Notes: generated by a model not told the origin, from the sequence alone. Shown: positions 19,253 to 28,057, numbered from the stretch's first letter. The stretch is DNA of 64,000 bases from Campylobacter upsaliensis (GCF_900637395.1 NZ_LR134372.1:682001-746000); one strand, 5' to 3'. Numbers and translations are program-made.

Positions 19253-20324
19253 ATTTAGAGACAAAAATACCCTTTTAGCACTTAATGCTTTAATTAGAAA
19301 AAATATTAAAGAGTCTATAAATATAATGGAAATTTGCGGAGGACATACACATAGTATTATGAAATATGCTCTATGCGATTTACTTCCTAAGGAAGTAAAT
19401 TTCATACACGGACCGGGTTGTCCTGTGTGTGTAATGCCACGTCAGCGTATTGATATAGCCTTAAAACTTGCTAATCAAAAAAATGTGATTTTTTGCACCT
19501 TAGGAGATTTATTAAGAATCCCTGGGAGCGAAGAATCTTTGCTTGATTTACGCGCTAAGGGTGCTGATGTAAGAGCGCTTTATACTCCGCTTGAAGTTTT
19601 GCAAATTGCAAAAGAAAATCAAAATAAAAAAATCATTTTTTTCGCTATAGGTTTTGAAACAACTACGCCGATGAGTGCTTTGCTTTTAGAAAAGGTCATA
19701 GAACAAGGCTTAAAAAATATTTCTATTTTTTCAAACCATATCACCGTCCCAGCTCCGATACAAGCGATAATGAGCGATGAAAATGTCAAAATTGACGCTT
19801 TTTTGGGACCTTCTCATGTGAGTGTGATTACGGGTTATCAAATTTATGAGCCTTTGGTTAAAAATTTTCACACGCCCATAGCTGTGAGCGGTTTTGAGCC
19901 TGTGGATATTATGGAAAGTGTGCTAAATATCATCTTACAAAAAAACGCCCAAAAAGCCGAAATTTATAATCAATACTCAAGGGTTGTGAGTCGCTTGGGT
20001 AATGTCAAGGCACAAAATTTGGTTCAAAAATATTTCAAGCCTTGCGATTTTGAATTTAGAGGTTTAGGACTTATAAAAAATGGAGGCTTAGAGCTTAGAG
20101 AAGAATTTGCAAGATATGATGCAAGTAAGCTTTATGATTGCGAGGTTAAAAGTAAGAGTGAAAATAAAGCTTGTATTTGTGGTCAAATTTTAAGAGGCTT
20201 GGCAAAGCCTTATGAGTGCAAAGTTTTTGGCAAGGTTTGCACACCGAAAAATCCCATAGGCAGTTGTATGGTTTCGGGTGAAGGTGCTTGTGCGGCGTAT
20301 TATAAATATGCTATCTGTCATTAA
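19236..20324 (+). CDS. hypD: hydrogenase maturation protein HypD
   Basis: The iron-sulfur scaffold on which the Fe(CN)2CO group is assembled with HypC. Family motifs are in order: ICGGHTHSIMKY, HGPGCPVCVMP, GFETTTP, GFEPVDI, and the C-terminal [4Fe-4S] cysteines (CICGQILRG, ECKVFGKVC, NPIGSCMVSGEGACAAYY). Length 362 is typical. It is followed after 12 bp by the haemoglobin gene, probably in the same transcript. Confidence 0.95.
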   Translation: MNFIDEFRDKNTLLALNALIRKNIKESINIMEICGGHTHSIMKYALCDLLPKEVNFIHGPGCPVCVMPRQRIDIALKLANQKNVIFCTLGDLLRIPGSEESLLDLRAKGADVRALYTPLEVLQIAKENQNKKIIFFAIGFETTTPMSALLLEKVIEQGLKNISIFSNHITVPAPIQAIMSDENVKIDAFLGPSHVSVITGYQIYEPLVKNFHTPIAVSGFEPVDIMESVLNIILQKNAQKAEIYNQYSRVVSRLGNVKAQNLVQKYFKPCDFEFRGLGLIKNGGLELREEFARYDASKLYDCEVKSKSENKACICGQILRGLAKPYECKVFGKVCTPKNPIGSCMVSGEGACAAYYKYAICH

Positions 20325-20336
20325 AAAGGAGATAAA

Positions 20337-20741
20337 ATGAAATTTAAAGAGAAATTTGAAAGCATTGATGCTAATTCTATTCGCAGTCTTATGGATATTT
20401 TTTATGCGAAAGTAAGAGTTGATAAAAACGGACTTGGGGAGATTTTTAATGCTAAAATCGGCACAGATGATACAAGCTGGAGTAATCATAAGGAAAAAAT
20501 CGCAAATTTTTGGGAGGGTTTATTGCTAGGAAGTGGAAATTTTAAAGGAAATCCTATGCGAACGCATATTGATTTAGCACCTTTTCCTAGAGAGCTTTTT
20601 GCTGTGTGGCTTAAACTTTTTAAAGAAAGTTTAGAATGCGTTTATAAAGAGCCAGAGCATCAAAGACTGATTTTTCAAAGAGCTGAAATGATAGCACAAA
20701 GATTTCAATATGTGCTGTATGAGAGTGAAATTGCACATTAA
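20337..20741 (+). CDS. ctb: group III truncated haemoglobin
   Basis: A 134-residue truncated globin of group III, like C. jejuni Ctb (Cj0465). Landmarks agree: B10 tyrosine in IFYAKV (Y23), E7 histidine in SNHKEKI (H51), proximal F8 histidine in THIDLAPF (H77) and G8 tryptophan in FAVWLKLF. Ctb binds O2 and NO in the cytoplasm and is NssR-induced in C. jejuni. Here the gene sits 12 bp behind hypD with its own AAGGAG, so it may be transcribed with the hydrogenase maturation genes. I did not find a separate promoter in the 12-bp gap. Confidence 0.9.
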   Translation: MKFKEKFESIDANSIRSLMDIFYAKVRVDKNGLGEIFNAKIGTDDTSWSNHKEKIANFWEGLLLGSGNFKGNPMRTHIDLAPFPRELFAVWLKLFKESLECVYKEPEHQRLIFQRAEMIAQRFQYVLYESEIAH

Positions 20742-20812
20742 GATGATATTAAATTTATAAAGATATGAGATTTGAAGTTTATCTTCCTTAGCTCTTATTT
20801 AAAAGGCTTTAA

Positions 20813-21937
20813 ATGCAAGTAGAAAAAATTTTGCAAACTTTGGAAAATGAAGCGAATTTACGCACGCTTACCCCACTTAAACACGAGGGAAATTTCGTTT
20901 TTAAGCGGGGCAAAAAATTGCTTAACTTGGCTGGAAATGACTATCTGGGCTTGGCGACAAATTCCGTTTTAAAGAGGGAGTTTTTGGAGGTTGTGCGAGA
21001 GGAGGATTTGTATTTTTCAAGTTCAAGTTCAAGGAGTTTAAGTGGAAATTACGAAATTTATGAAAGATTAGAAAATACGCTTAAACATAAAATTCAAAAA
21101 GAAGTTTTGCTTTTTAATAGCGGCTACCAGCTTAATAGCTCTTGCATCGCAGCCCTTGCTAGTGTGCCTCATACCCTTTTTTTGGCGGATAGACTTATTC
21201 ACGCTAGTATGATTGATGGGCTTAGGGGGGCAAATTTTTTGCGTTTTAGGCATAATGATATGGAGCATTTGCAAATCTTGCTAGAGAAAAATCACGCAAA
21301 ATATGAAAATATTATCATTTTAAGCGAAGCACTTTTTAGTATGGATGGGGATTTAGTTAAATTACAAGAATTAGTTGGGCTTAAAAAAAAATATAAAAAT
21401 GTTTTGCTTTACATTGACGAGGCACATAGTGTAGGGTGTTTTGGTGGAGGTTTGGGACTTGTAAAAGAATTAGAATTAGAAGTTGATTTTTTAATCTTTA
21501 CTTTTGGAAAAGCCCTTGCCTCAATGGGGGCTTGTATGATAACAAGTAAGCACTTTAAAGATTTTTTTATCAATAAAGCTAGGGCTTTGATTTATTCTAC
21601 CGCACTGCCACCCATTAATGTCGCCTTTAGCCTTTTTATCTTTGAAAAAATCGCTTCTTTTGAAAAGCAAAGGATAAAATTAAAAACTTTAAGTGAGCAT
21701 TTTAAGAAAATTTTAAGAGCTAAGGAGCTTGAATTTTTGGGGGATTATTATATCATCTCTCTTATTTTAAAAGAGAATCAAAAAGCCCTTGAAGTTGCTT
21801 TAAGGCTTGAGGAAAATGGCATTTTTGCTCCTGCGATTAAAACGCCCACGGTTCCTAAAAATAGTGCTAGAATTCGCTTTTCTTTGCATGCAAATTTGAG
21901 TGAAAGCGAATTGGATAAAATAGCGGAGCTTTTATGA
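20813..21937 (+). CDS. bioF: 8-amino-7-oxononanoate synthase
   Basis: PLP-dependent alpha-oxoamine synthase that condenses L-alanine with pimeloyl thioester, releasing CO2, in biotin synthesis. Motifs: LNLAGNDYLGLA, SGYQLNSSCIAAL, YIDEAHSVGCFG and FTFGKALASMGA, where K (around residue 232) binds PLP. Length 374. Its stop overlaps bioG as ATGA. The order bioF-bioG-bioC then mod genes is that of C. jejuni Cj0306-Cj0300. Confidence 0.93.
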   Translation: MQVEKILQTLENEANLRTLTPLKHEGNFVFKRGKKLLNLAGNDYLGLATNSVLKREFLEVVREEDLYFSSSSSRSLSGNYEIYERLENTLKHKIQKEVLLFNSGYQLNSSCIAALASVPHTLFLADRLIHASMIDGLRGANFLRFRHNDMEHLQILLEKNHAKYENIIILSEALFSMDGDLVKLQELVGLKKKYKNVLLYIDEAHSVGCFGGGLGLVKELELEVDFLIFTFGKALASMGACMITSKHFKDFFINKARALIYSTALPPINVAFSLFIFEKIASFEKQRIKLKTLSEHFKKILRAKELEFLGDYYIISLILKENQKALEVALRLEENGIFAPAIKTPTVPKNSARIRFSLHANLSESELDKIAELL

Positions 21938-22530
21938 AGATTGAGTTTTTACATCAAAATGCGAATTCTAAAGAGCTGATACTTTTTTTCGCGGGTTTTG
22001 CTAGTCAGCCATCGCATTTTCTACATTTAAATTCACAAAAAAATGTGCTTATGGTTTATGATTATAGGGATTTTGAATTCAAATTTGATCTTAATTCCTT
22101 TGAAAATATCACGCTTATAGCCTTTTCTATGGGGGTTTGTGTCGCTTCAAAAGTGCTTAAAAATTTTCATTTTAAAGCTAAAATTGCCCTTAATGGCACA
22201 AATTATGGCGTAGATAAAATAAGAGGAATTCCCCCTAGCATTTTTTTACGCACAGCACAAAATTTCAAGCTTGAGGACTTTAAAAAGGCTTTGCTTTACA
22301 AAAGGGCAAAATTTGAATTTAGAGCTGAAAGGGACTTAAAGGAGGAGCTTTTAGCTTTGTATGAGTTTTGTAAAAAGGACTTTGTCAAGAATTTTACTTG
22401 GGATAGGGCTTATATGAGCGAGGGGGACTTCATCTTTCCTAACCTAGCGTTAAAAAACACTTATGAGAATTTAATTTGCTTAAAAGAGCCACATTTTGCT
22501 TTTTTTGCTTTTGATAAGTGGGAGCAAATT
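21934..22530 (+). CDS. bioG: pimeloyl-ACP methyl ester esterase BioG
   Basis: A 199-residue alpha/beta hydrolase (DUF452 type). The nucleophile elbow is IAFSMGVCVA (Ser of GFSMG-like type), and C-terminal KEPHFAFF supplies the histidine. BioG frees pimeloyl-ACP from its methyl ester to end the BioC-dependent chain extension. It overlaps bioF by 4 bases and is immediately followed by bioC. It replaces BioH, as in C. jejuni. The stop codon TGA lies at 22531-22533. Confidence 0.88.
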
Positions 22531-23210
22531 TGAATTTTTTAAAAGCCAAAGATAGTTATAAATTTGCCGCTAAGGTGCAAGATATGATGGGGAAAAGCTT
22601 ATGTGAGCTATTAAAAATTCATCGTTTGAAAGAATTTGAGAGGGTGTTTGAGTTTGGTTGTGGGACGGGTGAATTTAGTCAGAAATTGCAAGAAAATATT
22701 ATTTTTAAAGACTATGCGAGAAATGATATTTTAGATTATAAAAGCGAATTTGAGGTTGAAATTTTTGATATGAATTGTATCCCAAAAGCTTTTTTTGAAG
22801 GTCAAAAATTTGATCTTATCGCCTCAAATGCCACTTTGCAATGGCTTAAAAATGATATTTTTACAAATTTACACACCCTGCTTAAAAAAGACGGCATTCT
22901 TTTGCTTTCAAGTTTTGGAGAAGAAAATTTAAAGGAAATTAAGAGTTTAACGGGACTTTCATTACCTTATAAAAGTCTTAAAGAGCATAGAAATTTACTT
23001 AAGAATTTTGAAATTTTAGAGCTAAAAGAAGAATTAAACCAGCTAAAATTTGAAAGTGCTTTAGAGGCTTTTAGACACTTAAAACTTAGCGGAGTTAATT
23101 CTTTGGGGCGTTTTTATTTGGGAAAAAAAACGCTTTTAAAAATGCAAGAAAATTTTAACAATAGCTTAACTTATCATAGTATTTATATTTTGTGTAGGAA
23201 AATCTCATAA
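22530..23210 (+). CDS. bioC: malonyl-ACP O-methyltransferase
   Basis: A SAM methyltransferase that caps malonyl-ACP so that it enters fatty acid synthesis as a pimelate primer. SAM motif I is VFEFGCGTGEFSQ, and DLIASNATLQWL is the characteristic BioC motif. A GTG at 22518 is also in frame, but TTG 22530 has GGGAG 5 bp upstream and overlaps the bioG stop as TTGA, so I prefer it. Together with bioF and bioG it covers pimeloyl synthesis and the first ring-assembly step; bioA/D/B are not in the window. Confidence 0.88.
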   Translation: MNFLKAKDSYKFAAKVQDMMGKSLCELLKIHRLKEFERVFEFGCGTGEFSQKLQENIIFKDYARNDILDYKSEFEVEIFDMNCIPKAFFEGQKFDLIASNATLQWLKNDIFTNLHTLLKKDGILLLSSFGEENLKEIKSLTGLSLPYKSLKEHRNLLKNFEILELKEELNQLKFESALEAFRHLKLSGVNSLGRFYLGKKTLLKMQENFNNSLTYHSIYILCRKIS

Positions 23211-23221
23211 GCTTTATTTGC

Positions 23222-23227
23222 TATAAT
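23222..23227 (+). promoter_or_regulatory. -10 box of modA
   Basis: TATAAT preceded by a T-rich stretch, 22 bp before the modA start. A promoter here would separate molybdate uptake from the biotin genes. Confidence 0.6.
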
Positions 23228-23249
23228 GTGTCAAAACTTAAGGAAAAAT

Positions 23250-23999
23250 ATGAAAAAAATCGTTCTTGTTTTAGTATTTTTGGTGTTTGCATTAAATTTA
23301 CAAGCGGAGAAAATTAGCATTTTTGTTGCCTCTTCAGCTTCAAAGGCGATGAGTGAGCTTAGAGAAATTTTTATGCAAAATCACCCAAATGATGAGATAG
23401 AGCTTATTTTCGGAGCTTCAGGGAAGCATTATCAGCTTTTAAAAGAGGGTAGGGAGTTTGATTTATTTTTCTCAGCCGATGCAAAATATGCCGCACAAAT
23501 CGCAAAGGATGGTAATGCCCTTAGTGAGCCTAAAATCTATGCTTTAGGTGTTGTGGCACTTTATAGTTTAGATGAAGCTTTGCTTAAGGGCGGGGTGGAA
23601 AAACTAGGCGAAAAAGCGGATAAAATCAAGCATTTAAGCATAGCAAATCCAAAGGTTGCACCTTACGGAGTGGCGGCTAGTGAAATTTTAAAAAATCTTC
23701 AATTAGAAAAACAATTTAAAAATAAAATCGTGCTAGGCGATAATATCTCTCAACCTGTGCTTTACATAGATAGTGGTGCGGCGGAGCTTGGGATAGTGGC
23801 TTATTCTCTCGTTTCTAGTGTGAATTTACCTAAAGGAAAAGCGGTTTTAATCAATCCTAAATTCTACACGCCGTTAGAGCAGTCTTTTGTCCTTACAAAA
23901 TACGCTAAAGATAAGAAGTTAGCCTTGGAATTTGCGGACTTTATCATAAGTAATGAGGCAAAAGCTATTTTTAAAAAATATGGATTTGACACACCTTGA
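23250..23999 (+). CDS. modA: molybdate-binding periplasmic protein ModA
   Basis: Periplasmic substrate-binding protein of a molybdate ABC importer. It has a signal peptide (MKKIVLVLVFLVFALNLQA) and ModA motifs: IFVASSASKAMSEL at the start of the mature protein, FFSADAKYAAQIA, and APYGVAASEIL. ATG 23250 is chosen because it follows AAGGA and opens the signal peptide; an upstream in-frame start at 23226 would spoil it. It is the first gene of modA-(TOBE-like gene)-modB-modC, as in C. jejuni Cj0303-Cj0300. Molybdate feeds formate dehydrogenase and nitrate reductase cofactors. Confidence 0.92.
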   Translation: MKKIVLVLVFLVFALNLQAEKISIFVASSASKAMSELREIFMQNHPNDEIELIFGASGKHYQLLKEGREFDLFFSADAKYAAQIAKDGNALSEPKIYALGVVALYSLDEALLKGGVEKLGEKADKIKHLSIANPKVAPYGVAASEILKNLQLEKQFKNKIVLGDNISQPVLYIDSGAAELGIVAYSLVSSVNLPKGKAVLINPKFYTPLEQSFVLTKYAKDKKLALEFADFIISNEAKAIFKKYGFDTP

Positions 24000-24388
24000 A
24001 TATTTTAAAAGGTTATTTTAGCTCCTTGCAAAATGAGGGTGATGTTTTAAGCGTAAAGGTCGATGTTTTGGGAGTGGAATTTAGCGTTTTGATGCTGGAT
24101 TTTTCTTCTTTTGATTTTAATGGCGAACTTGAGCTAATCTTTAAAGAACACGAACTTTGCTTTGCAAATTTAGGGGCAAATTTGAGTGTGGAAAACTGCT
24201 TTGAGGCTCGAATTTGTAGGATTAAAAAGGGGCGTATTTTATGGCATATTTTTTTCAAATTTAAGCATTTTGAATTAGGCTCTATTATCGATGCTAAAAA
24301 GGGCGAAAAGCTTGACTTAAAGCTAGGAGAAAAAAGGCTTTGTTTTATTAAGGCAAATGATATCACCCTAAGGAAAGCAAGTGTTTGA
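23996..24388 (+). CDS. mod-operon protein with TOBE/Mop-like features
   Basis: A 130-residue protein between modA and modB, matching the position of C. jejuni Cj0302. The N-terminal half is unassigned; the C-terminal half (LGSIIDAKKGEKLDLKLGEKRLCFIKANDITLRKA) is reminiscent of a TOBE/Mop molybdate-binding domain, where a similar end reads vtalikassv. The start is TTG 23996, overlapping the modA stop (TTGA), and its stop overlaps the modB GTG by 8 bases. A molybdate-storage or ModC-accessory role is inferred. Confidence 0.65.
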   Translation: MNILKGYFSSLQNEGDVLSVKVDVLGVEFSVLMLDFSSFDFNGELELIFKEHELCFANLGANLSVENCFEARICRIKKGRILWHIFFKFKHFELGSIIDAKKGEKLDLKLGEKRLCFIKANDITLRKASV

Positions 24389-25058
24389 GGCGGAATTTTT
24401 ACAAACCTTATGGCTTAGTTTTAAGCTTTCTTTCATCACGACTTTTTTACTCTTTTTTGTCGGTGTGTTTTTGGCTTATTGTTTTGTTTTTACAAATTTC
24501 GCTTTTAAAAGCTTTTTGCAAATCATAGTCTCTATGCCCTTAGTTTTACCGCCTAGCGTTTTGGGCTTTTATCTGCTTATGAGCTTTTCGCCAAATAGCA
24601 CACTTGGATACTTTTTAAAGGAGCAATTTAATCTTTCTTTAGTTTTTACTTTTGAGGGGCTTGTTTTTGCTTCGATGATTTTTTCTCTACCTTTTATGGT
24701 GCATCCTATCCAAAGTGCTTTTGCTGCCTTAAACAAAAATTTGATTGAAGCTTCCTATACGTTAGGAAAAGGAAGATGGATAACTCTTTTTAAAGTTATT
24801 ATTCCAAATTCTAAGATTGGCATTTTTACAGGGCTTACTATGGCTTTTGCACATACTATGGGTGAATTTGGTGTTGTGATGATGATAGGAGGACACAAAA
24901 AAGGCGAAACTTTAGTCGCTAGTATAGCTATTTATGATGAGCTTGAAGCACTTAATTATACTCTAGCGCATCAATACGCTTTCGCACTTTTTGCGGTAAG
25001 TTTTATCCTACTTTTTGCCCTTTATATGGTTAATAAAAAATTCACCTATCAAGGCTAA
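24381..25058 (+). CDS. modB: molybdate ABC transporter permease ModB
   Basis: A 225-residue inner-membrane permease with five or so helices and the EAA loop IEASYTLGKGRWITLFKVIIPNSK that docks with ModC. It starts at GTG 24381 inside the preceding gene and is followed by modC after 2 bp. Family motif PLVLPPSVLGFYLL is typical of ModB. Confidence 0.93.
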   Translation: MFEAEFLQTLWLSFKLSFITTFLLFFVGVFLAYCFVFTNFAFKSFLQIIVSMPLVLPPSVLGFYLLMSFSPNSTLGYFLKEQFNLSLVFTFEGLVFASMIFSLPFMVHPIQSAFAALNKNLIEASYTLGKGRWITLFKVIIPNSKIGIFTGLTMAFAHTMGEFGVVMMIGGHKKGETLVASIAIYDELEALNYTLAHQYAFALFAVSFILLFALYMVNKKFTYQG

Positions 25059-25060
25059 AT

Positions 25061-25945
25061 ATGCTAGAATTTTGTCTAAAACACACGATAAAAGGTATTG
25101 AGGGACCTATTAATCTTGATCTTGACATTATGCTAAATCAAGGCGAAATTAGTGCCATTTTTGGAGAAAGTGGAGCAGGCAAAACAACGCTTTTAAGGAT
25201 ACTTGCAGGTTTAATCACTCCACAAAAAGGCTTTATAAGGGTAGGAGATGAAATTTGGCTTGATCTTAAAAAGGGGATTAATCTCAGCCCACAAAAACGC
25301 TCCTTAGGCTTTGTATTTCAAGACTATGCTCTTTTTCCTAATATGAGCGTGAGAGAAAATTTAGCCTATGCTACTCAAAATCAAAAAAAAATTGACGAGC
25401 TTTTAGAACTTATAGGTCTCAAAGAGCTAGCCAACTCACGCCCTAAAGAATTAAGTGGCGGACAAGCGCAAAGAGTCGCCCTTGCTAGAGCCTTGGCTAA
25501 AGAGCCTAAAATTTTGCTTTTAGATGAGCCTTTAAGTGCTTTGGATTTTAAAATGCGTTCACATTTGCAAGAAGAATTGCTTAAAATTTTAAAACATTTT
25601 AAAACGACAGCCTTGCTTGTAAGCCACGATTTGGCTGAAATTTATAGGCTAAGTGCTAGAGTTTTGCAGCTAAGTGGCGGTAAAATCATCAAAGATTTAC
25701 CAACTAAGCAATTTTTTACCCATCATAATTTAAGTGCTAAATTGCGTTTAAATGCCATTTTGCTTGAAATCAATCAAAGCGATATTTTAGTCGTTTTAAC
25801 CCTTTTGCTAGGACAAGATATAGTTAAAATCACCCTTAGCGAAGAAGAATTTATAAAAGAATATAGCGAAATTAAAATAGGAGAAACCTTAATGCTTTCC
25901 ATAAAAGCCTTTAATCCTCTTATTATAGGCAAGTTGAGCGATTAG
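25061..25945 (+). CDS. modC: molybdate ABC transporter ATPase ModC
   Basis: ABC ATPase energising molybdate uptake. Walker A is FGESGAGKTTLL, the Q-loop region FVFQDYALFPNMSV, the signature LSGGQAQRVALARAL and Walker B ILLLDEPLSALD. The C-terminal 70 residues form a shortened TOBE-like tail. Length 294 is slightly short for ModC, and the missing second Mop domain might be supplied by the small protein at 23996-24388. Confidence 0.92.
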   Translation: MLEFCLKHTIKGIEGPINLDLDIMLNQGEISAIFGESGAGKTTLLRILAGLITPQKGFIRVGDEIWLDLKKGINLSPQKRSLGFVFQDYALFPNMSVRENLAYATQNQKKIDELLELIGLKELANSRPKELSGGQAQRVALARALAKEPKILLLDEPLSALDFKMRSHLQEELLKILKHFKTTALLVSHDLAEIYRLSARVLQLSGGKIIKDLPTKQFFTHHNLSAKLRLNAILLEINQSDILVVLTLLLGQDIVKITLSEEEFIKEYSEIKIGETLMLSIKAFNPLIIGKLSD

Positions 25946-25986
25946 ATAAATTACGCTATACTTAATTAAAATTTAGGGAGTAAATG

Positions 25987-26754
25987 ATGCGGTTTAAAAT
26001 GATTTTTACTAGTGTTTTGGCGATGAGTTTATTAAGCGGGTGTTTGACAACAAGTTTGCAAACAAATAGCACGATGAGTCAAAGCATATTTTTAGATCCT
26101 GTGGTTAAGGAAAAAAGGGTGGTTTTTTTAAATATTAAAAATACTAGTTCTTGTCAAATTCATTTAGAGCATAAACTTAAAAGCAGTTTAGAGGCTAAAG
26201 GCTATCAAATTAGCGATGATTTAGAAAATAGCACCTATATTTTAAGCACAAATGTGCTTTATTGTGATAAAAAGCAAGAAAATAATACCGCAGGTGGAGC
26301 TTTAGCAGGTGGAGCTGTGGGTGCTGGCATTAGTGCTTATAATAGCTCTTCGGCAGGTGGGGCTATTGCAGCTGGTGCGGCTGGCGCTCTTTTGGGTGGG
26401 CTTTTGGCTAAGGTGAGCGAGGATACGATTTATCAAATGCAAGTCGATGTTAATATCAAGCAAAAAATTCAAAATAAAGTCTTAAATCAAAATGTAAATA
26501 TCAATTCTCAAGCAAGTGTAAGAGACAAAAAGGCGAGTGGCTTTTTAAATAGCTTTGGCGGTAATGTAAGAAATGAAAAAGTAGGACAGCTTAATGCGAA
26601 TTTGACAAGTAGCACACAACAAAGCTATGAAAGCGATTATGTGGAAAGAAGCACAATTATCCTTGCAGAGGCTGTAAAAACTGGACTTAAGCTTGAGGAA
26701 GCGAGTGAAATTTTAGAAGATAAAATCACTGCTCAAATCGCAGGATTATTTTAA
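25987..26754 (+). CDS. traT: TraT-like outer membrane lipoprotein
   Basis: A lipoprotein with a signal peptide ending in the lipobox LLSGC (Cys19) and a glycine/alanine-rich double hydrophobic hairpin (AGGALAGGAVGAGI ... AGGAIAAGAAGALLGGLL), the hallmark of TraT complement-resistance/surface-exclusion proteins. C-terminal half QSYESDYVERSTIILAEAVKTGLKLEEA is also typical. ATG 25987 is preferred over 25984 because AGGGAG is then 6 bp away. TraT is normally plasmid-borne; here it stands alone between modC and a beta-lactamase pseudogene with no transfer genes, so serum resistance or a structural role is more likely than exclusion. Confidence 0.8.
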   Translation: MRFKMIFTSVLAMSLLSGCLTTSLQTNSTMSQSIFLDPVVKEKRVVFLNIKNTSSCQIHLEHKLKSSLEAKGYQISDDLENSTYILSTNVLYCDKKQENNTAGGALAGGAVGAGISAYNSSSAGGAIAAGAAGALLGGLLAKVSEDTIYQMQVDVNIKQKIQNKVLNQNVNINSQASVRDKKASGFLNSFGGNVRNEKVGQLNANLTSSTQQSYESDYVERSTIILAEAVKTGLKLEEASEILEDKITAQIAGLF

Positions 26755-27469
26755 ACCCTGCCCGTTTTTATAAGAAATTTTAGATATTTTTCTAAAATTT
26801 TATCTCTTTTTGCCAAGCTTTTATAATTCTTAATATCTAAATTAAGCCCAAAAGAAAAGGCTTGTTGGTTTAACTCATAAAAACACACAATACTAGCGAT
26901 TTGCGTCTCATCATTAAAGCCTGTTTTGGCATAAATTTTAATCCCATTTATTTCTTTTAAAAGAGTAAATTTTTAAGAATTTTTTAACTTTTTAAGAATA
27001 GGGCAAAGAAGTGGTGGCGAGTTTATAAAGCAAAATGGCTTGTTCTTTGGCATTAATTTTTAAAGAATTATCCAGCTAAAAGCTATCAATTTGAGAAATT
27101 TTTTGCATATTTTCTTTGCCGATTTTTCGAGCTAGAAATTTAAAAGCTGAAACTTGAGAGCGGAGCTTAAATTCTTGTCATTTTTCCAGCTTGGCAAAAA
27201 AACTTTTTCATTGTTATAAAAATAAAAAATCTCTTTTTCATCTTGTATTATGCCTAAACTTAACGCAAAAAGAGCGTTAAAATTTTAAAAGTTGAAGCTG
27301 GAGAAAAGCGTTTTTCCGCTCTTTTTTTATCGTTTGTAAGAAAGCTTTTGTCATCATAAAGAACAAAAACTCGTTTTGTTTCATAATCTTTAAAAAAATT
27401 AGGCAAAATATCTGCTTTTAAATTTGTAAAAAATGTAAAAATAATGAAAAATGTCAAAAAATTTTTCAT
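26751..27469 (-). pseudogene. decayed class D (OXA-type) beta-lactamase
   Basis: Read from 27469 leftward, the frame starts with a signal peptide (MKNFLTFFIIFTFFTNLKA) and reaches the class D active-site motif PASTFKI near 27290, then frameshifts (one base missing near 27285) and stops at 27260. The remaining sequence can be followed in other frames: FYFYNNEKVFLPSWKN, ARKIGKENMQKISQIDSF with an in-frame TAG, and near the end IYAKTGFNDETQIAS containing the KTG motif. Several independent lesions show it is long dead. In C. jejuni blaOXA (Cj0299) lies at the same place beyond modC, so this is the degraded resident gene. Confidence 0.85.
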
Positions 27470-27605
27470 TTTTATCCTTTCTTTTTGTATTATTATAATA
27501 TAAATTTAAAGTTAAAATGTTAGAATATCGGCTCAAATTTGGGTTTTAAGTAGGGATACGCAAGCCGAACTAACTCAAATGAAAATTTCATAGAAAGGTT
27601 TTTCA

Positions 27606-27941
27606 ATGAAAAAAGCTATTTTTTTATTGTTTGCTTTTGCAGCGGTTGCTTTTGCACAAACAAATGCTCCTGTTGAGCAAGAAGCTATAAATGTGTGGAT
27701 TAAAGCATTTTCTGTTTTAGCGGCTGGCTTGGGTCTTGGTGTGGCTGCACTTGGTGGAGCGATAGGTATGGGACATACAGCAGCAGCAACCATAGCTGGA
27801 ACAGCTAGAAATCCGGGTCTTGGACCAAAATTAATGACGACGATGTTTATTGCCTTAGCGATGATAGAAGCTCAGGTAATTTATGCTCTAGTTATCGCTT
27901 TGATAGCTCTTTATGCAAATCCTTTTATCCCTTTTTCTTAA
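27606..27941 (+). CDS. atpE: ATP synthase F0 subunit c
   Basis: The 111-residue proteolipid has a cleavable-looking N-terminus (MKKAIFLLFAFAAVAFAQ), as is usual in Epsilonproteobacteria, then two membrane helices. Helix 1 is glycine/alanine-rich (AAGLGLGVAALGGAIGMG), the polar loop is ARNPGLGP, and helix 2 carries the proton-binding glutamate in ALAMIEAQVIYAL. It is monocistronic and separate from other atp genes, as in C. jejuni (Cj0936). Upstream, TAGAAT about 80 bp before the start is a candidate -10. Confidence 0.95.
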   Translation: MKKAIFLLFAFAAVAFAQTNAPVEQEAINVWIKAFSVLAAGLGLGVAALGGAIGMGHTAAATIAGTARNPGLGPKLMTTMFIALAMIEAQVIYALVIALIALYANPFIPFS

Positions 27942-27949
27942 GTAGGGTT

Positions 27950-27971
27950 ACTCCTCCTAAGGGGGAGTTTT
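27950..27971 (+). terminator. terminator after atpE
   Basis: Stem ACTCCTCC / GGGGGAGT around TAA, followed by TTTT. It lies in the 30-bp gap between atpE and tRNA-Leu, ending right at the tRNA 5' end, so read-through from atpE may be limited. Confidence 0.7.
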
Positions 27972-28057
27972 GCGGTTATGGTGGAATTGGTAGACACGCC
28001 ATCTTGAGGGGGTGGTGCGCTTCGCGTGTGCGAGTTCAAATCTCGCTAACCGCACCA
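27972..28057 (+). tRNA. tRNA-Leu (GAG)
   Basis: An 86-nt class II tRNA with acceptor GCGGTTA/TAACCGC, anticodon loop TTGAGGG (anticodon GAG), a variable arm and encoded CCA. Confidence 0.96.
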
